Positions 1 through 9,400 of a stretch of 64,000 nucleotides of DNA are shown piece by piece. The position numbers and the translations under genes were made by a program. The stretch is from contig NZ_JAMYFE010000060.1 in NCBI RefSeq assembly GCF_024129865.1, forward strand, positions 1-64,000, given 5' to 3'. Position 1 is the stretch's first letter, and every line of letters begins with the position of its first letter. This DNA is from Stieleria tagensis. GTDB taxonomy: Bacteria > Planctomycetota > Planctomycetia > Pirellulales > Pirellulaceae. Under the pieces are notes generated by a model. The model saw only the letters and a list, made by a program, of their open reading frames with translations. It was not told the DNA's origin and ran no database searches.

Positions 1-445
1 TGGGTTCTGACAGGCATCGCACCCACCAACTGATGCAGGACAGACGGCTTTTCTTTACCTTCAGTGCGGTCTTGTTTTTGGTCAACGCCGCAATCTCCGC
101 TTTAGTTGGCTCTTCAACATTGCCGTGCTCATCGCGACGTTTGGGGAACAGGGTCAGCCAATGCTTTGCAACCTCTTTGTCGCTCCACGATTTCGCTTTA
201 TCCGGGCGACTTCGCAATACGACTTGGATCTGGTTGCAGTGCACCGAGTAGGTCAGGCAATCGATCGCGAATATGGGGATGAGCACCTTGATACGTTCGC
301 GAACCCATTCTTTGCGGATGCTGCAGTCTTCGCCAGTGATCGGATTATTTCCCAGTAGCGATGCAAATCGGACGCAGTGTTGAACACAGCGTACCACTTG
401 TATGGTTTTAGGATCGATCACATTTGCACGAGCTTGCCGCGGCAT
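1..445 (-). CDS. IS200/RAYT-like transposase family protein, C-terminus beyond window edge
   Basis: Reading leftwards from the ATG at 445, an open frame of 148 codons runs off the window. It begins MPRQARANVIDPKTIQVV and contains IFAIDCLTYSVH, LRSRPDKAKSWSDKEVAKHW and SWWVRCLSEP, which I recognise as the conserved skeleton of the Y1-transposase-like proteins found in many copies in Rhodopirellula (REP-associated, IS200-like). In active HUH enzymes the segment after the Tyr-x-Val strand reads NHxH; here it is N-Q-I-Q, so both metal-binding histidines are glutamine. The frame is otherwise intact, which suggests an inactive or repurposed protein. Family assignment is confident; activity is doubtful. 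The frame is not seen to end inside the window, so its length is unknown. Confidence 0.75.
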   Translation of the reverse strand, partial: MPRQARANVIDPKTIQVVRCVQHCVRFASLLGNNPITGEDCSIRKEWVRERIKVLIPIFAIDCLTYSVHCNQIQVVLRSRPDKAKSWSDKEVAKHWLTLFPKRRDEHGNVEEPTKAEIAALTKNKTALKVKKSRLSCISWWVRCLSEP

Positions 446-639
446 CGGGCTGTTCCTTTTTCAGTAGCGATCCCGCAAGCATCGTCGTTGGAGCAAGCGA
501 AGTCAATCAAAAAAGGGGACATCCGCCAAATGGTACCATTTGGCAAGCAGCATAGATGCTTATTTCTGTTTTTCCTGAATTGATGTGCCGTCAAAAATGA
601 ATTCGAAAGCAGCGTTGACTGCTGAGAGACTTCATCTGT

Positions 640-657
640 TTGCCGACCGGTCGGCAA
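640..657. promoter_or_regulatory. Perfect 18-bp palindrome, operator-like
   Basis: TTGCCGACCGGTCGGCAA is a perfect inverted repeat. Its core resembles operators of TetR-type repressors (known for that family: CCGACCGGTCGG-like cores), but no regulator gene lies nearby. The rest of 446-824 holds no convincing gene on either strand; the short open frames there overlap one another and resemble nothing I know. Confidence 0.3.
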
Positions 658-824
658 GGAGGCTGCCTGCGCATCTCGGCATCACAATTTGTGGAAGCCG
701 CGGCAGTGCGTCTGAGAGTCTGTGTGAGACAGACGTTGCTACTGACTGGAGAGAAGCCAAGCAGGGCGGACAGCCGATATGGATGGGGATTGGTCATCCA
801 CGTAGGCATCAGTCAGGTCATCCG

Positions 825-1247
825 CTATCGATAAGCGATCGTCAAGCAATAGTAGCGGACGAGCGTCAGTCCAGCGGAGCGGTCGGTGAAGCATGCACAG
901 CCGGCCATCTTCCTTAGCTGGGTACCGCCTGGACATTCCCTGTAGCTCGACAGCTTGCGGGAGTCGCAGGAACCGTTGCACAGCCAAACACCAAGGCGGC
1001 CGAAACGGTTGCAGAGCAATTGAGCTGATAAAACGGAGAGGCCGAAGCCTTCTGCGGTGAAGACCACTTCGGCGTGGTCATAAAGGCGATAGCCGGATCC
1101 AGATTGAAAGACGCGGCTTTCTCGGCATTCCAGTTCGAGTCGCAAATGATCGACGTAACCAACCGGCGAATCAACGGCATTGAAAGAGCCGAGGCGAGAC
1201 GCAGATCTGTCGAACGGCCAGTTGGTGAATGTTTGGGTGGCATGCAT
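825..1247 (-). CDS. Hypothetical protein, possibly a gene remnant
   Basis: A 140-codon open frame from an ATG at 1247 ends at a stop at 825. Codon third positions are rich in C and G over the first 110 codons or so, as in real genes of this window, and the translation is mixed polar and aromatic (for example VGYVDHLRLELECRESRVF), which argues mildly for coding. There is no signal peptide, membrane segment or family motif I recognise. Another frame on the same strand (914-1243) is also open, so the choice is uncertain. It lies between a transposase gene and an iteron-like cluster, in a region of decayed mobile DNA. Confidence 0.3.
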   Translation of the reverse strand: MHATQTFTNWPFDRSASRLGSFNAVDSPVGYVDHLRLELECRESRVFQSGSGYRLYDHAEVVFTAEGFGLSVLSAQLLCNRFGRLGVWLCNGSCDSRKLSSYRECPGGTQLRKMAGCACFTDRSAGLTLVRYYCLTIAYR

Positions 1248-1663
1248 CGGGATTGTTCAGTGAGAATAAGGAAGTGATCTCCCTCATTTCACCGCAATCT
1301 CCAGAATTCACCAAAATCACCCACCAGGTCTCGAACCGCACGCGCAGAGGATTGAATTCGATCTGCTGCTAGCGTTGGTTCTTCAGGGTCTGGCAGCCCA
1401 GATTCAGCGCCAGCAAACCTTCATCGCACTCAGGATGATCGACGGCGAACAATGCCTGGAGAACACTGGTCGTCGCGCAGTGTCAGTGCCAGCTGACACA
1501 TTCCCAAAATGCCCGAAGACGCATTGATGGAGTCTGGGTGATCACCGAAGACAAAACGATCAAAACAGAGAACTGATTCGGAATTCCGATTCCGCTCATC
1601 CAGGATCTGCAGGGGATGCGATGTCCATCACGCAACAGGGGCTGATAGAACATCGATCTGAAA
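1248..1663. other. No gene recognised
   Basis: About 400 bases without a supportable gene. A short plus-strand open stretch (about 1318-1520) translates to something peptide-like (LLLALVLQGLAAQIQ) but has no good start and stops early. It may be debris of a mobile gene. No RNA gene or terminator was seen. Confidence 0.4.
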
Positions 1664-1945
1664 GTTCAACAGGTCTAGCAAAGTTCAACAAAGAGTTCAG
1701 CACGCATGTTTTCCCGTGTTTTACGGCACAAAACGTGAAATATGTTGAACTTGTTGAACTTTTCTAGTCCTAAGGTTTTAAAAGTAGAGTTCACTAACAA
1801 TTGCTCCTGACCGTGTGTCGTGTCACTGCCCTCCGGCTTTGACGCGACGATGGTAAAAGTTCAGCAAGTTCAACATTTCCGTTCGTTTTTCCCGCAAATC
1901 GCCGGGCCAAACACCTTGTTGAACTTTTTGTTGAACCTGCTGAAC
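1664..1945. repeat. Iteron-like cluster of GTTGAAC heptamers
   Basis: Seven exact copies of GTTGAAC, counting both strands, lie at 1664-1670, 1683-1689, 1744-1750, 1753-1759, 1868-1874, 1918-1924 and 1930-1936. Three GCTGAAC variants lie at 1695-1701, 1859-1865 and 1939-1945. Copies occur in close pairs with spacings of 9, 12 and 19 bases. The cluster ends about 90 bases from the 3' end of the primase-helicase gene, the setting expected for iterons or an initiator-binding region of a plasmid-like or phage-satellite element. Counts and positions are read directly; the origin role is inference. Confidence 0.5.
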
Positions 1946-2032
1946 TCGCTGAAGCTGTTTTACCTTCCTACATCGAATCAGCGTTTAGGCGGCATCGGTT
2001 GAATCCGTATACGTAATTGCCAACGCTGCTTT

Positions 2033-5032
2033 CTAGTTTGTCTTAACAAGCTTGAACCGTTTGGCGCGACCTTCCGTCACCTGAATCTGGTGGCCGTTTC
2101 TTGGTCGCTTACTCAACTTGCACAGTTCCGCTCCAAACGTCCGTGATGTCACTTTTCCGTTTTTCGAGCCGATGGCTTCGACCAACTCTCGCAAGGCGTC
2201 TGACGACTTGCCATTGGATAGCCGCCCAGATTTGGCACCGTTGACGCCGTTGGCGGTCTCGGCTTTTTCATATTCGCGGAAGATTTCCATGGCAGTCATG
2301 CCGCCACCGAAAGCACCTTCGACAAGGTTTAGTGACTCAAAGGCGGCAATCACCAAATCGTAGGTGTCATTGACTGCGCTTGCCTTGGTTAGCGTTTCAC
2401 GCGTCAACAGCGGCGATGGCATTCCGCAGAACTCAACAAACCCACCAATGAATCGAGACCACGGTTCAAAACCGGGAAGCGTCCTGCGGGACGCAGGCTG
2501 CGGTTGTCCAGCCTGGATGTACACCTGCAAGCACGCGAGCAACGCCATGTATATCTCGCAATGCAGTCGTTGCGCCTCGACCTGCAAATTGACTACCTTA
2601 AACTCTCTAGAAGAATAATCCGGGTCTGTGACGTTCAAGCGAACGGGAAGCGTTCTTCTCAGCGTGTCAGGCGTAAACGTGGCGTTGTTGGCGGTGATAA
2701 TCATCGTCGCCTTGTTGTGTATCGCAATAATATCGTTCCCGCCAAGTAGCCTGTCACGCCACACTGGGGCCGTCAGGAACGCGTCAAGCGTCGCACCACC
2801 AATTTCATCATCTGCGTTGTCCAAGATCAGCACCGTGTCACCGCTCTTGAGTGCTGACGTGATTGTCTTGCGCAACTCATCTTGATCCTTGCGGTACGCT
2901 AGGAATCGTGGGGGGCTTCCGAACGCGACAATGTGTGCCAGCGATGCTAGAAACGATTTGCCGGCTCCTTCAACATTGGCCTGGTGCACGAACAACGGTG
3001 GTCGGTCGGAGAAGAGCTGCGGGGCCATCAGAGTGACGACCTCAGCGAGAAAGGCTGCTTGATCTTGCAGCAAGTCCAACCAGGGAAATTCGTCCAGCAG
3101 TTTCCAGAGCGGTTCCAACGTATAAAATGGCGAATCGTCGATCTGCGGAAGTTCTGGATACTTGTCGGAGGACTTGACCAGGATGTGCAGTTCTGGATCG
3201 TAGCCATCACGCAAGATACTGCCGTCGGCTCGGAGAATTGGGGCAGAGCTTACCCGTACTAGGATCCTGACACCGAAGGTGTGTGCCCGGTGACTAGAAC
3301 CATGGACGTGCGGGGCAGCCCAACCGGGGACGCCAGCCGGTCCAAAATCAACGGCCTCATTGATCCGGCCGGGTAGCACGCTTTGCGTTAACTCCTTGAA
3401 CCTGAGTTTCCCATTGCTGTCGTGATAGACTTCTACCAACCGATCCCCACAGACGAATATTTCTTCTCGCCGTCCTAGTTCCCTAAATATCGTTTTGATA
3501 TTTTCCTCCGATGCATTGCTGTGGGGCCCTATCTGGGATTTCCCGTTGGAGCTCGTTAGTATCCAGTCATTCGGATCGTATTCACCAGCCGATTCAATGA
3601 CCTCGCGGAGCTTTTCTTTACCATGCTTGGCGATACAGTCTCGCGTGTCTGGTCCTTTCGATTCAACGATGTCGAAGGGAAGAACAGCGACTTTGACTGA
3701 ACTGGCTCCAGCGTCCAAAAGGTCCTGTCTGTTCTTTGACACCGATCCTGCGGCGGCGTTGTCCCGGTCTGGTACAAGGATCACATGACAGCCTTTGAAC
3801 ATCAAAGGCAATTTCGATTTGAATGGTCCCGCGAAACACCTGGTCGACAGGCCTGCCGTATTGAGAAAGCCTGCTCCATGCATCGCTGCGGCATCCTTGA
3901 CTCCCTCGACGATGTACCACGTTTCATTTGGCTGCGGTTTCCTTCCCGGCAGAAATAGCCCGTGCTTGGCGTGCCTTTTTATTTTTCCGCCGATCATCCT
4001 GGGATTTGCGAGTGACATGCGAAAATAGCCCTTCATATCAAAACCGGCCCAGTCGATTCCTTCTAGGTCGGCGACCTCCGGATACCACAGCGGCACTCTA
4101 ATTTCGTTCGCACCGTGTTGATCCTTTGCCACTGCGGCGCCGAACGCAACCAACGATTTTGGCGGCATCCCTTTGAGTTTGGAATATTGGACGATCAGCG
4201 AGTCGATGACGGGCTTCTCTTTTCCAGCCGGGATCTCCTTTGCCGAAATCTTTTTCTTGGCAACCTTTTTCTTGGCAACCTTTTTTGTTGCAGTTGGGTG
4301 GGCGGCTTCTGGCTTGGCACTTGGCCCGATCGGCACCGACTGGCAAGCCGGATCAGCGGACGAGTGCGTTGCCATTTCGGAGGCGATTTCCTCCGCCGTA
4401 GTAACTCCGGTATTCAATTCCGCCGCACAGGCCTGGAGGTTGAACTGCGAACTGTAGACAGGCAAATCATTGGGATCAAGCTTGAGCATGTCCCATTCAA
4501 TGTCGTCCGCGAGCAGCGGGGGAGTGCCGATGACACCGGATTCGAAAATGCCGTCGATCACTCCATCAATAACATCTGGATCATTCTGGTCCTCACCTCG
4601 AAGCATCGCGATTGTCTCGACCACATTGCGGGTCGACTCTTCACACTTGGAGCAGTAGACGCGGCCCCCGAGTTTGAACGTCTGGCCCTTGTCCATCGAG
4701 GAGTTTTTACCTTTACCTCCGTACAAGGCGTAGATGCTGCTTTCGGTGCCGCAGTGGTGGCATGGCCAATTTTTTTGCCCTTCGGCGGCGAATCCGGTTC
4801 GACGAGGATCGCTCCTGAGAATCTTGGAATGATCGACGACTGGCGGTGCGCCAGACGTGAATTCTTTGACCAACGTGTCACATTTCCGCCTGGCATGTTT
4901 GGCGATCCATTTGACAGCGGCTTGGCGTGCGCTGTCGCCGATCATTACCCCGGCTTTTCGCCTACGGGATGCAAGCGTTTGCGGAGTAGCTGTGCTCTTG
5001 GATTTTGTTTTATTAGTCGGTTTGGTTATCAT
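2033..5032 (-). CDS. Mobile-element DNA primase-helicase (zinc finger, TOPRIM and AAA+/D5-like helicase)
   Basis: 999 residues from the ATG at 5032. Order of parts: basic N-terminus; zinc-binding region at about 91-130 (C-H-H-C ... C-S-K-C); a lysine-rich linker at about 250-266 with repeated KKVA; a TOPRIM-like primase core at about 372-455 (EGVKDAAA and PDRDNAA give the acidic residues); and a superfamily-3-like helicase with Walker A EGAGKS near 688-693, Walker B VLILDNAD near 734-741, an ITANN sensor near 779-783 and an arginine pair near 792. This is the layout of replication proteins of integrated phage, satellite and plasmid-like elements. It probably primes and unwinds at the nearby repeats. 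No other replication or capsid genes were seen, so the element is probably a relic or satellite. Confidence 0.8.
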   Translation of the reverse strand: MITKPTNKTKSKSTATPQTLASRRRKAGVMIGDSARQAAVKWIAKHARRKCDTLVKEFTSGAPPVVDHSKILRSDPRRTGFAAEGQKNWPCHHCGTESSIYALYGGKGKNSSMDKGQTFKLGGRVYCSKCEESTRNVVETIAMLRGEDQNDPDVIDGVIDGIFESGVIGTPPLLADDIEWDMLKLDPNDLPVYSSQFNLQACAAELNTGVTTAEEIASEMATHSSADPACQSVPIGPSAKPEAAHPTATKKVAKKKVAKKKISAKEIPAGKEKPVIDSLIVQYSKLKGMPPKSLVAFGAAVAKDQHGANEIRVPLWYPEVADLEGIDWAGFDMKGYFRMSLANPRMIGGKIKRHAKHGLFLPGRKPQPNETWYIVEGVKDAAAMHGAGFLNTAGLSTRCFAGPFKSKLPLMFKGCHVILVPDRDNAAAGSVSKNRQDLLDAGASSVKVAVLPFDIVESKGPDTRDCIAKHGKEKLREVIESAGEYDPNDWILTSSNGKSQIGPHSNASEENIKTIFRELGRREEIFVCGDRLVEVYHDSNGKLRFKELTQSVLPGRINEAVDFGPAGVPGWAAPHVHGSSHRAHTFGVRILVRVSSAPILRADGSILRDGYDPELHILVKSSDKYPELPQIDDSPFYTLEPLWKLLDEFPWLDLLQDQAAFLAEVVTLMAPQLFSDRPPLFVHQANVEGAGKSFLASLAHIVAFGSPPRFLAYRKDQDELRKTITSALKSGDTVLILDNADDEIGGATLDAFLTAPVWRDRLLGGNDIIAIHNKATMIITANNATFTPDTLRRTLPVRLNVTDPDYSSREFKVVNLQVEAQRLHCEIYMALLACLQVYIQAGQPQPASRRTLPGFEPWSRFIGGFVEFCGMPSPLLTRETLTKASAVNDTYDLVIAAFESLNLVEGAFGGGMTAMEIFREYEKAETANGVNGAKSGRLSNGKSSDALRELVEAIGSKNGKVTSRTFGAELCKLSKRPRNGHQIQVTEGRAKRFKLVKTN

Positions 5033-5108
5033 TGATTTAGTTTCAGATTGGTTCTGGAATTGCTGATGGGTCGATCGAACCTGCTCTTAAAAACTGGGTT
5101 CGGTCGGC

Positions 5109-5518
5109 TCATTCGTTTATCAACAGGATCGATCTCCTGGTTGCATTGATTGGTCTGGTGACGGAATGTCCGCCGGGTGCTCGGCAGTTGGACTCTCTTT
5201 TTGGTGGTATTGTTTGCGGGTGCGCGTCTGTGCATTGGTGGGTGGCCAAATCGAATGCTTGGAATGCATCGGACGCGTCTTCGGCATCCATACCGGTCCG
5301 CAGTGACCTTCGGTCGGAGGTGAGACGGACGCTAGGTGAAGATTTGCGACGCGTTCTCTCAGTCGGCGGGTCAATTTGGTCTTGCTGCCGGACGCCCACA
5401 ATGGCTGCCCACATGGGCAATTCATGGGCACGTCTTTTTTTTCACTTAGCGACAACTGCAAAAGTGTGAGAACACGCGCGCGTTTCAACAGACTGTTGAC
5501 GACAGTGTCGACCAACAA
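5109..5518 (-). other. Overlapping small open frames upstream of the primase gene; coding frame unresolved
   Basis: Two minus-strand frames overlap here: 5120-5518 (132 codons, with an internal start MNCPCGQPLW) and 5109-5420 (103 codons, with MDAEDASDAFQAFDLATHQ). Each looks protein-like in a different part, as a small gene with a frameshift would. Either would lie just upstream of the primase gene on the same strand. I recognise no family and cannot choose between the frames. Confidence 0.25.
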
Positions 5519-5542
5519 ATCAGTGTGCGCTGAACCGGCTCG

Positions 5543-5737
5543 TCACATCGCCGGGTGGCTGTCGGCGTCCGTCACTGGGGCCTGGGAGAGGGTGCCAAAT
5601 CCTTTGCGTGGCAGCAGCGTGACGTGGAGATCAAGAAACGCATCACCGACTCGATTGCGATCATCCTCGCTGAGCTCATTCCAATGAGCTTGAATACTTT
5701 GCGAAATCTGGCGAAGCTGGTGCATCCATTGGTGCAT
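5543..5737 (-). CDS. Small hypothetical protein of the mobile region
   Basis: A 64-codon frame from an ATG at 5737 (MHQWMHQLRQISQSIQ), with a charged, probably helical middle (NELSEDDRNRVGDAF) and a plain C-terminus. The same frame stays open to an ATG at 5851, but that extension is only the complement of the tRNA-Pro fragment (GATRFELATSTSRT), a known false extension in bacterial annotation, so I prefer the internal start. It has the strand of the primase gene and could be a small accessory protein of the element. No family recognised. Confidence 0.35.
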   Translation of the reverse strand: MHQWMHQLRQISQSIQAHWNELSEDDRNRVGDAFLDLHVTLLPRKGFGTLSQAPVTDADSHPAM

Positions 5738-5794
5738 CAGTTCGGCGGCATCTGGTTTTTCCCGACGATTTCCCGTCCCAAAAACGCATCGCTC

Positions 5795-5842
5795 TTTCGT
5801 TCGGGACGTAGAGGTCGCAAGTTCAAATCTTGTCGCCCCGAC
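5795..5842 (+). pseudogene. 3' fragment of a tRNA-Pro(CGG) gene, probable integration-site remnant
   Basis: The sequence contains an anticodon loop TTCGGGA (anticodon CGG at 5802-5804), a variable region AGGTC, a TPsiC arm GCAAG-TTCAAAT-CTTG(T) and the acceptor 3' strand CGCCCCGA. This matches the 3' half of bacterial tRNA-Pro. The 5' half (acceptor, D arm) is missing: the bases before it do not pair. tRNA 3' ends are the usual attachment sites for tyrosine integrases, and an integrase N-terminus follows at 5970. A displaced attachment-site copy explains a 3' half on its own. Confidence 0.65.
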
Positions 5843-5843
5843 T
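5829..5843 (+). repeat. 15-bp direct repeat, left copy (candidate attL)
   Basis: CTTGTCGCCCCGACT, the last bases of the tRNA-Pro fragment, recurs exactly and in the same orientation at 17630-17644, 11.8 kb away. The bases after it are also similar (CGATTCA against TGAATTCA). The integrase stub lies just inside this copy, as expected for one end of an integrated element. Confidence 0.5.
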
Positions 5844-5894
5844 CGATTCACTCGGCAAATCGCCGCCTAAATCGAATTCTTTGCCAATCGCTTG

Positions 5895-5944
5895 CAAGTG
5901 GCCATCTGGCCACATTAACCTATCTACTTGCATTCAAGTGGCCA
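5895..5944 (+). repeat. Paired CAAGTGGCCA direct repeats, possible integrase arm sites
   Basis: CAAGTGGCCA occurs at 5895-5904 and 5935-5944, 40 bases apart (about four helical turns), with another TGGCCA between them. They lie between the tRNA fragment and the integrase start, where arm-type integrase or excisionase sites would sit. The function is inference from position. Confidence 0.35.
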
Positions 5945-5969
5945 GACGCCTAAACAGCAAGGCAGAGAG

Positions 5970-6164
5970 ATGCCATGGACCCCCAAGTTGCGGTGGGAAC
6001 AATCCGCGAACAGCTGGCGTGTCCGCTATAAGAAAAAGACTCACCGCTTCTCCGGTGGACCTGTTAGGAAACTAAAACGCAAAGTCCAGTCCCCGCTGCA
6101 CCAGCACATACGAAGTGGCGCTGTCCAGCTAGGGGCAAGGAATAATCTCTGCCCCCTTCGTTGA
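5970..6164 (+). pseudogene. N-terminal stub of a phage-type tyrosine integrase
   Basis: From the ATG at 5970 the translation starts MPWTPKLRWEQSANSWRVRY and continues KKKTHRFSGGP. This is the pattern of the N-terminal arm-binding domain of planctomycete phage-type integrases (polar start, W-R-V-R-Y strand, K-x-H-R/Y-F-x-G-G). Likeness ends near 6075; the frame then runs to a stop at 6164 without the core-binding or catalytic domain (R...HxxR...Y), so the gene is cut down to a stub. It reads away from the tRNA fragment, as integrases at tRNA sites usually do. Confidence 0.55.
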
Positions 6165-6408
6165 CAGCAAGGTCGCGCGTCGAGCTGTCCCATTTAGTTC
6201 GGCGAGTGTCCCGCGAGCTCGGCCATTCCCCCCAGTCCCTACAGTTGCTGCAATCGTTGCGACACGCCCCCTCTACATGACGGGTGGCAAAAAACCCTTG
6301 ATCATTGCGTCCGGGGGGATGCCAATCCGCCGAACTAGAGGAGCAGAACCGCTTTAATCGTTCCAAGCGGTCCTTTCAACAAATCTTTGGTGCCTGGGGA
6401 CTGCGAAG

Positions 6409-9400
6409 ATGAGGTGTTTGATTGGGTTGGTTTCGTGTGGTTTGATACTTGCGTCTGTGATTGGCTGTGGTCTAGACGGCAGGCACATGCCTGACACGCG
6501 GCACGGCGACCGCTTGGATGCCATTTTTGGCCAGCGTCACACACTGCACGTCGAAAAGCACCCGGCGCCCTGTTCGGTTGTCTCGTTGGCGAAAGAGGTC
6601 ACTGAAATTGAAGACGCGATCCGTCGCGATGGGAGCATCACCGTCAAACAACCCGATGTTTGGGGCGATACCAGCCTGACCCACTTTATCCAAGAATACG
6701 ATCGGGAAATGGCCAAATCGGTCGACGCTTTCGAAGCGACCTTGCAGGCCTACATTGCCCGCAGCGATGCCTTGGAAGTGCAGAGTTCGACAACCCTTGG
6801 TTTGGCGGGTACAGAGGGCGAGGTCAACGTCATTCCGCCCAACGCGACACGGACCGCCGCAACGGCCACTGAAAAGGCGCAACTTCAATTGAGTGTCGAT
6901 GCATCGAAGCCCATCGAGATTTCTGAGGCCGACTTTAAAAAGCTCGTCGACTTGGCCCAGGGAGTCAAGCTTGCCGGGTCAACCAATGCCGGCGTTGGCG
7001 TGGAACCGACGGAACTGGAGCGTCAGAAGTCTACATACATCAATGTCAATCAAGCTCTTCGTCGTCGCAATATGGGCGGTGACACCGCGCGTGCCGCCGG
7101 TTATGGGCTCTACAAATTCCGGGTCCCGGTCTCGGTGTTGCCCGGTCGCGAGACACACGAGGGTTACATGGCATTGGCTTCCATGCGGGCACGTCTACAC
7201 ATTGATGAAGCCAACGTACGCAATGCATTCCCAAAGATGTTTATCGCGGATCTCGTCGACGCGGTCGCCCCGCGTATTCGAGCGACTTGGGACGAGCGCA
7301 CTCAACAAGAGAAAGATAGGGACGCGTACGTCGCAAACTTGAAGAGCCAATTAGCAAGCATCGAAAAACTTAACAAGACTTTGAATCTCGAGTCTGTAGA
7401 GAAGTACTCAGAGCTTTTGGATGCAGTCATTAACAAAGTTGATTCGGTATTAGCCTGTGGGAGCCAGAATCAATCGATGATCGATTTAGTCGCCGAGTTG
7501 GCGTTCGCGGGCGACCTCGTGGCAGACGCGGTGGGCACCCAATGTAAATTGGCGGCAGACCTGAATCCAGATCGAGTCAATTGCCTAGCCAATTCGTGTC
7601 AATTGAGCCAAATCATGGCGGATAACCAAGCTAACGGTGCAAACTTGCTGTCGTTGATTGATGTTGAACCAAGCCAGATCACAGATGCATTACGTCAGAT
7701 CGAGTGTAACAAGGACACGGCGAATCGAATTGCAGCAAACATGAAAATCACACTAGAAGGGAATGGAGGTTTCTTGAACGCACCGAGTGGCGCGTCGTTG
7801 AGCCAACTAACGGTTCGAACTCGTGAGAAGCTATTGGAAAGAACGCTTCGAAAGCCTGAGTCGGTAGTTCAAGAGAAGGCGATTGCAGCAATCGATACCG
7901 CGCCATCCCATTCGCAAACACCGGAAAATGCCGCAGATTTGCGTGGCGATGTCGACTATCCAATCGTCTTGATCAACCAAAACACATATGACGTTGATTC
8001 TGTTCGCCTGGTTGCGAAACGATACTTCGATGAAAATGGGCACACAAGTGCTCCGAAGATGCGTGAACTACGCGAGTTCCTAACGGAGTACTTTTTCAAG
8101 GTTCACATCGCACTGGAAGAAAGCAAAAAGTACGTCGAGCACGCTGACCTGATTTCAACCTTTGCCGAAGCGACCGAGCGTGGGGAGTCGGTCGATGCGA
8201 CCCGGATTCGCCCCCTTCAGCGAGGGAATTGGAGAAACCGAATGCTGCCTGAATACAGCAGCGAGTTTGTGTCGATCAGTTGGTTGGTCGCCTCCCAAGC
8301 GGGCGTGACGGATCGCAACATGAAACGCTTGCTTCGTGACCTGCGACGGCAGGGAAAGATTTCGGAGGAATCGTGTTTGGAATCCGATGCCAATACGTTC
8401 TACTTTTTTGCTTATGAGATCAATCCCGATACGACTTTGCGGCTCTGGCGAACCATGGTCGAGGGTGCGTTTCCAATTCATGTCTTCGCACTTGATCCGC
8501 AGGTGGAAGAGCAGAACTCGTTCGATGTCTTGAATCGTCGCCGCGAGTTGCAAACCGCGCTCGCCATCAGTGTCTCGAAGGGAAGATTTGGCCTTGGGCA
8601 ACGCATCGCCGCAAGTCGGGCATTGGGGCTGGACATCGCCACCATCGATTTGAATCGAACCATTGTTGGTTTCACGCATGGAAACGACACATTCGGTTGG
8701 TACTTCCGCCCACGGGTTCAAACACCACCGACTGAGTCTTCGAACATTGCCGCGCTGGCGCGAACGATTTGGTCCACTGGCCCGACCGAACGTTACGATC
8801 TTCGCCACCGCCAATTGGAGCCAGGGGTCCGGGAATGCGAGGTGTTGGTGGTCATGCCCAGTTTCGTGACTCGAGTCGACTTTGACATCACCACAAACTG
8901 GGAAAAACTTACCAAGCCGGGTGTGACGAAACGTAGCTACGAAGAAATGATCGCATTGGGAGCACGGGTACATCAAGCTCAAAATCGCTTGTGCAGTTTC
9001 TGTGACGAACAGTGCGTACGGCCCGGCGATAGTGCTCGCCTGATCTCTCGCGTCGAACAACTAGAAAAGATGTTGTCCTTGCAAACGCATACTAGCAGTG
9101 TGCCGTATGAATTCGGCATGTCCGGAACGGATCTGTTCAGCCGTGGAGACAAGCAACTCCGTCCGGTGCTGTATGACTACTATGGGCTGGATTTCGTGTC
9201 CACCGAAGACAACAACGTTCAAGAGTTCTTTGTATCCGGTCGAAATTTCCATCCAACTTTGACACATGTCGTATTGGGCGGTGTCGAAAGTGACACCATG
9301 GGCACCGACGAGGTCGAGGTGCTCAGTCGTGAGTTAATTCGAGTTCGTATCGCCGGTTTGAAAGAAGAACTCTCCGGAGACAAATTCCATCTTCGGGTGG

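Noticed and set aside
4115-5035. 306-codon plus-strand open frame
   Set aside because: It is antisense to the primase-helicase gene, which has clear domains; composition shadow.
5738-5851. Extension GATRFELATSTSRT of a small minus-strand gene
   Set aside because: This is the translated complement of the tRNA-Pro fragment, a familiar false protein segment.
8155-9060. 301-codon minus-strand open frame
   Set aside because: Antisense to the large lipoprotein gene, without start signals or family likeness.
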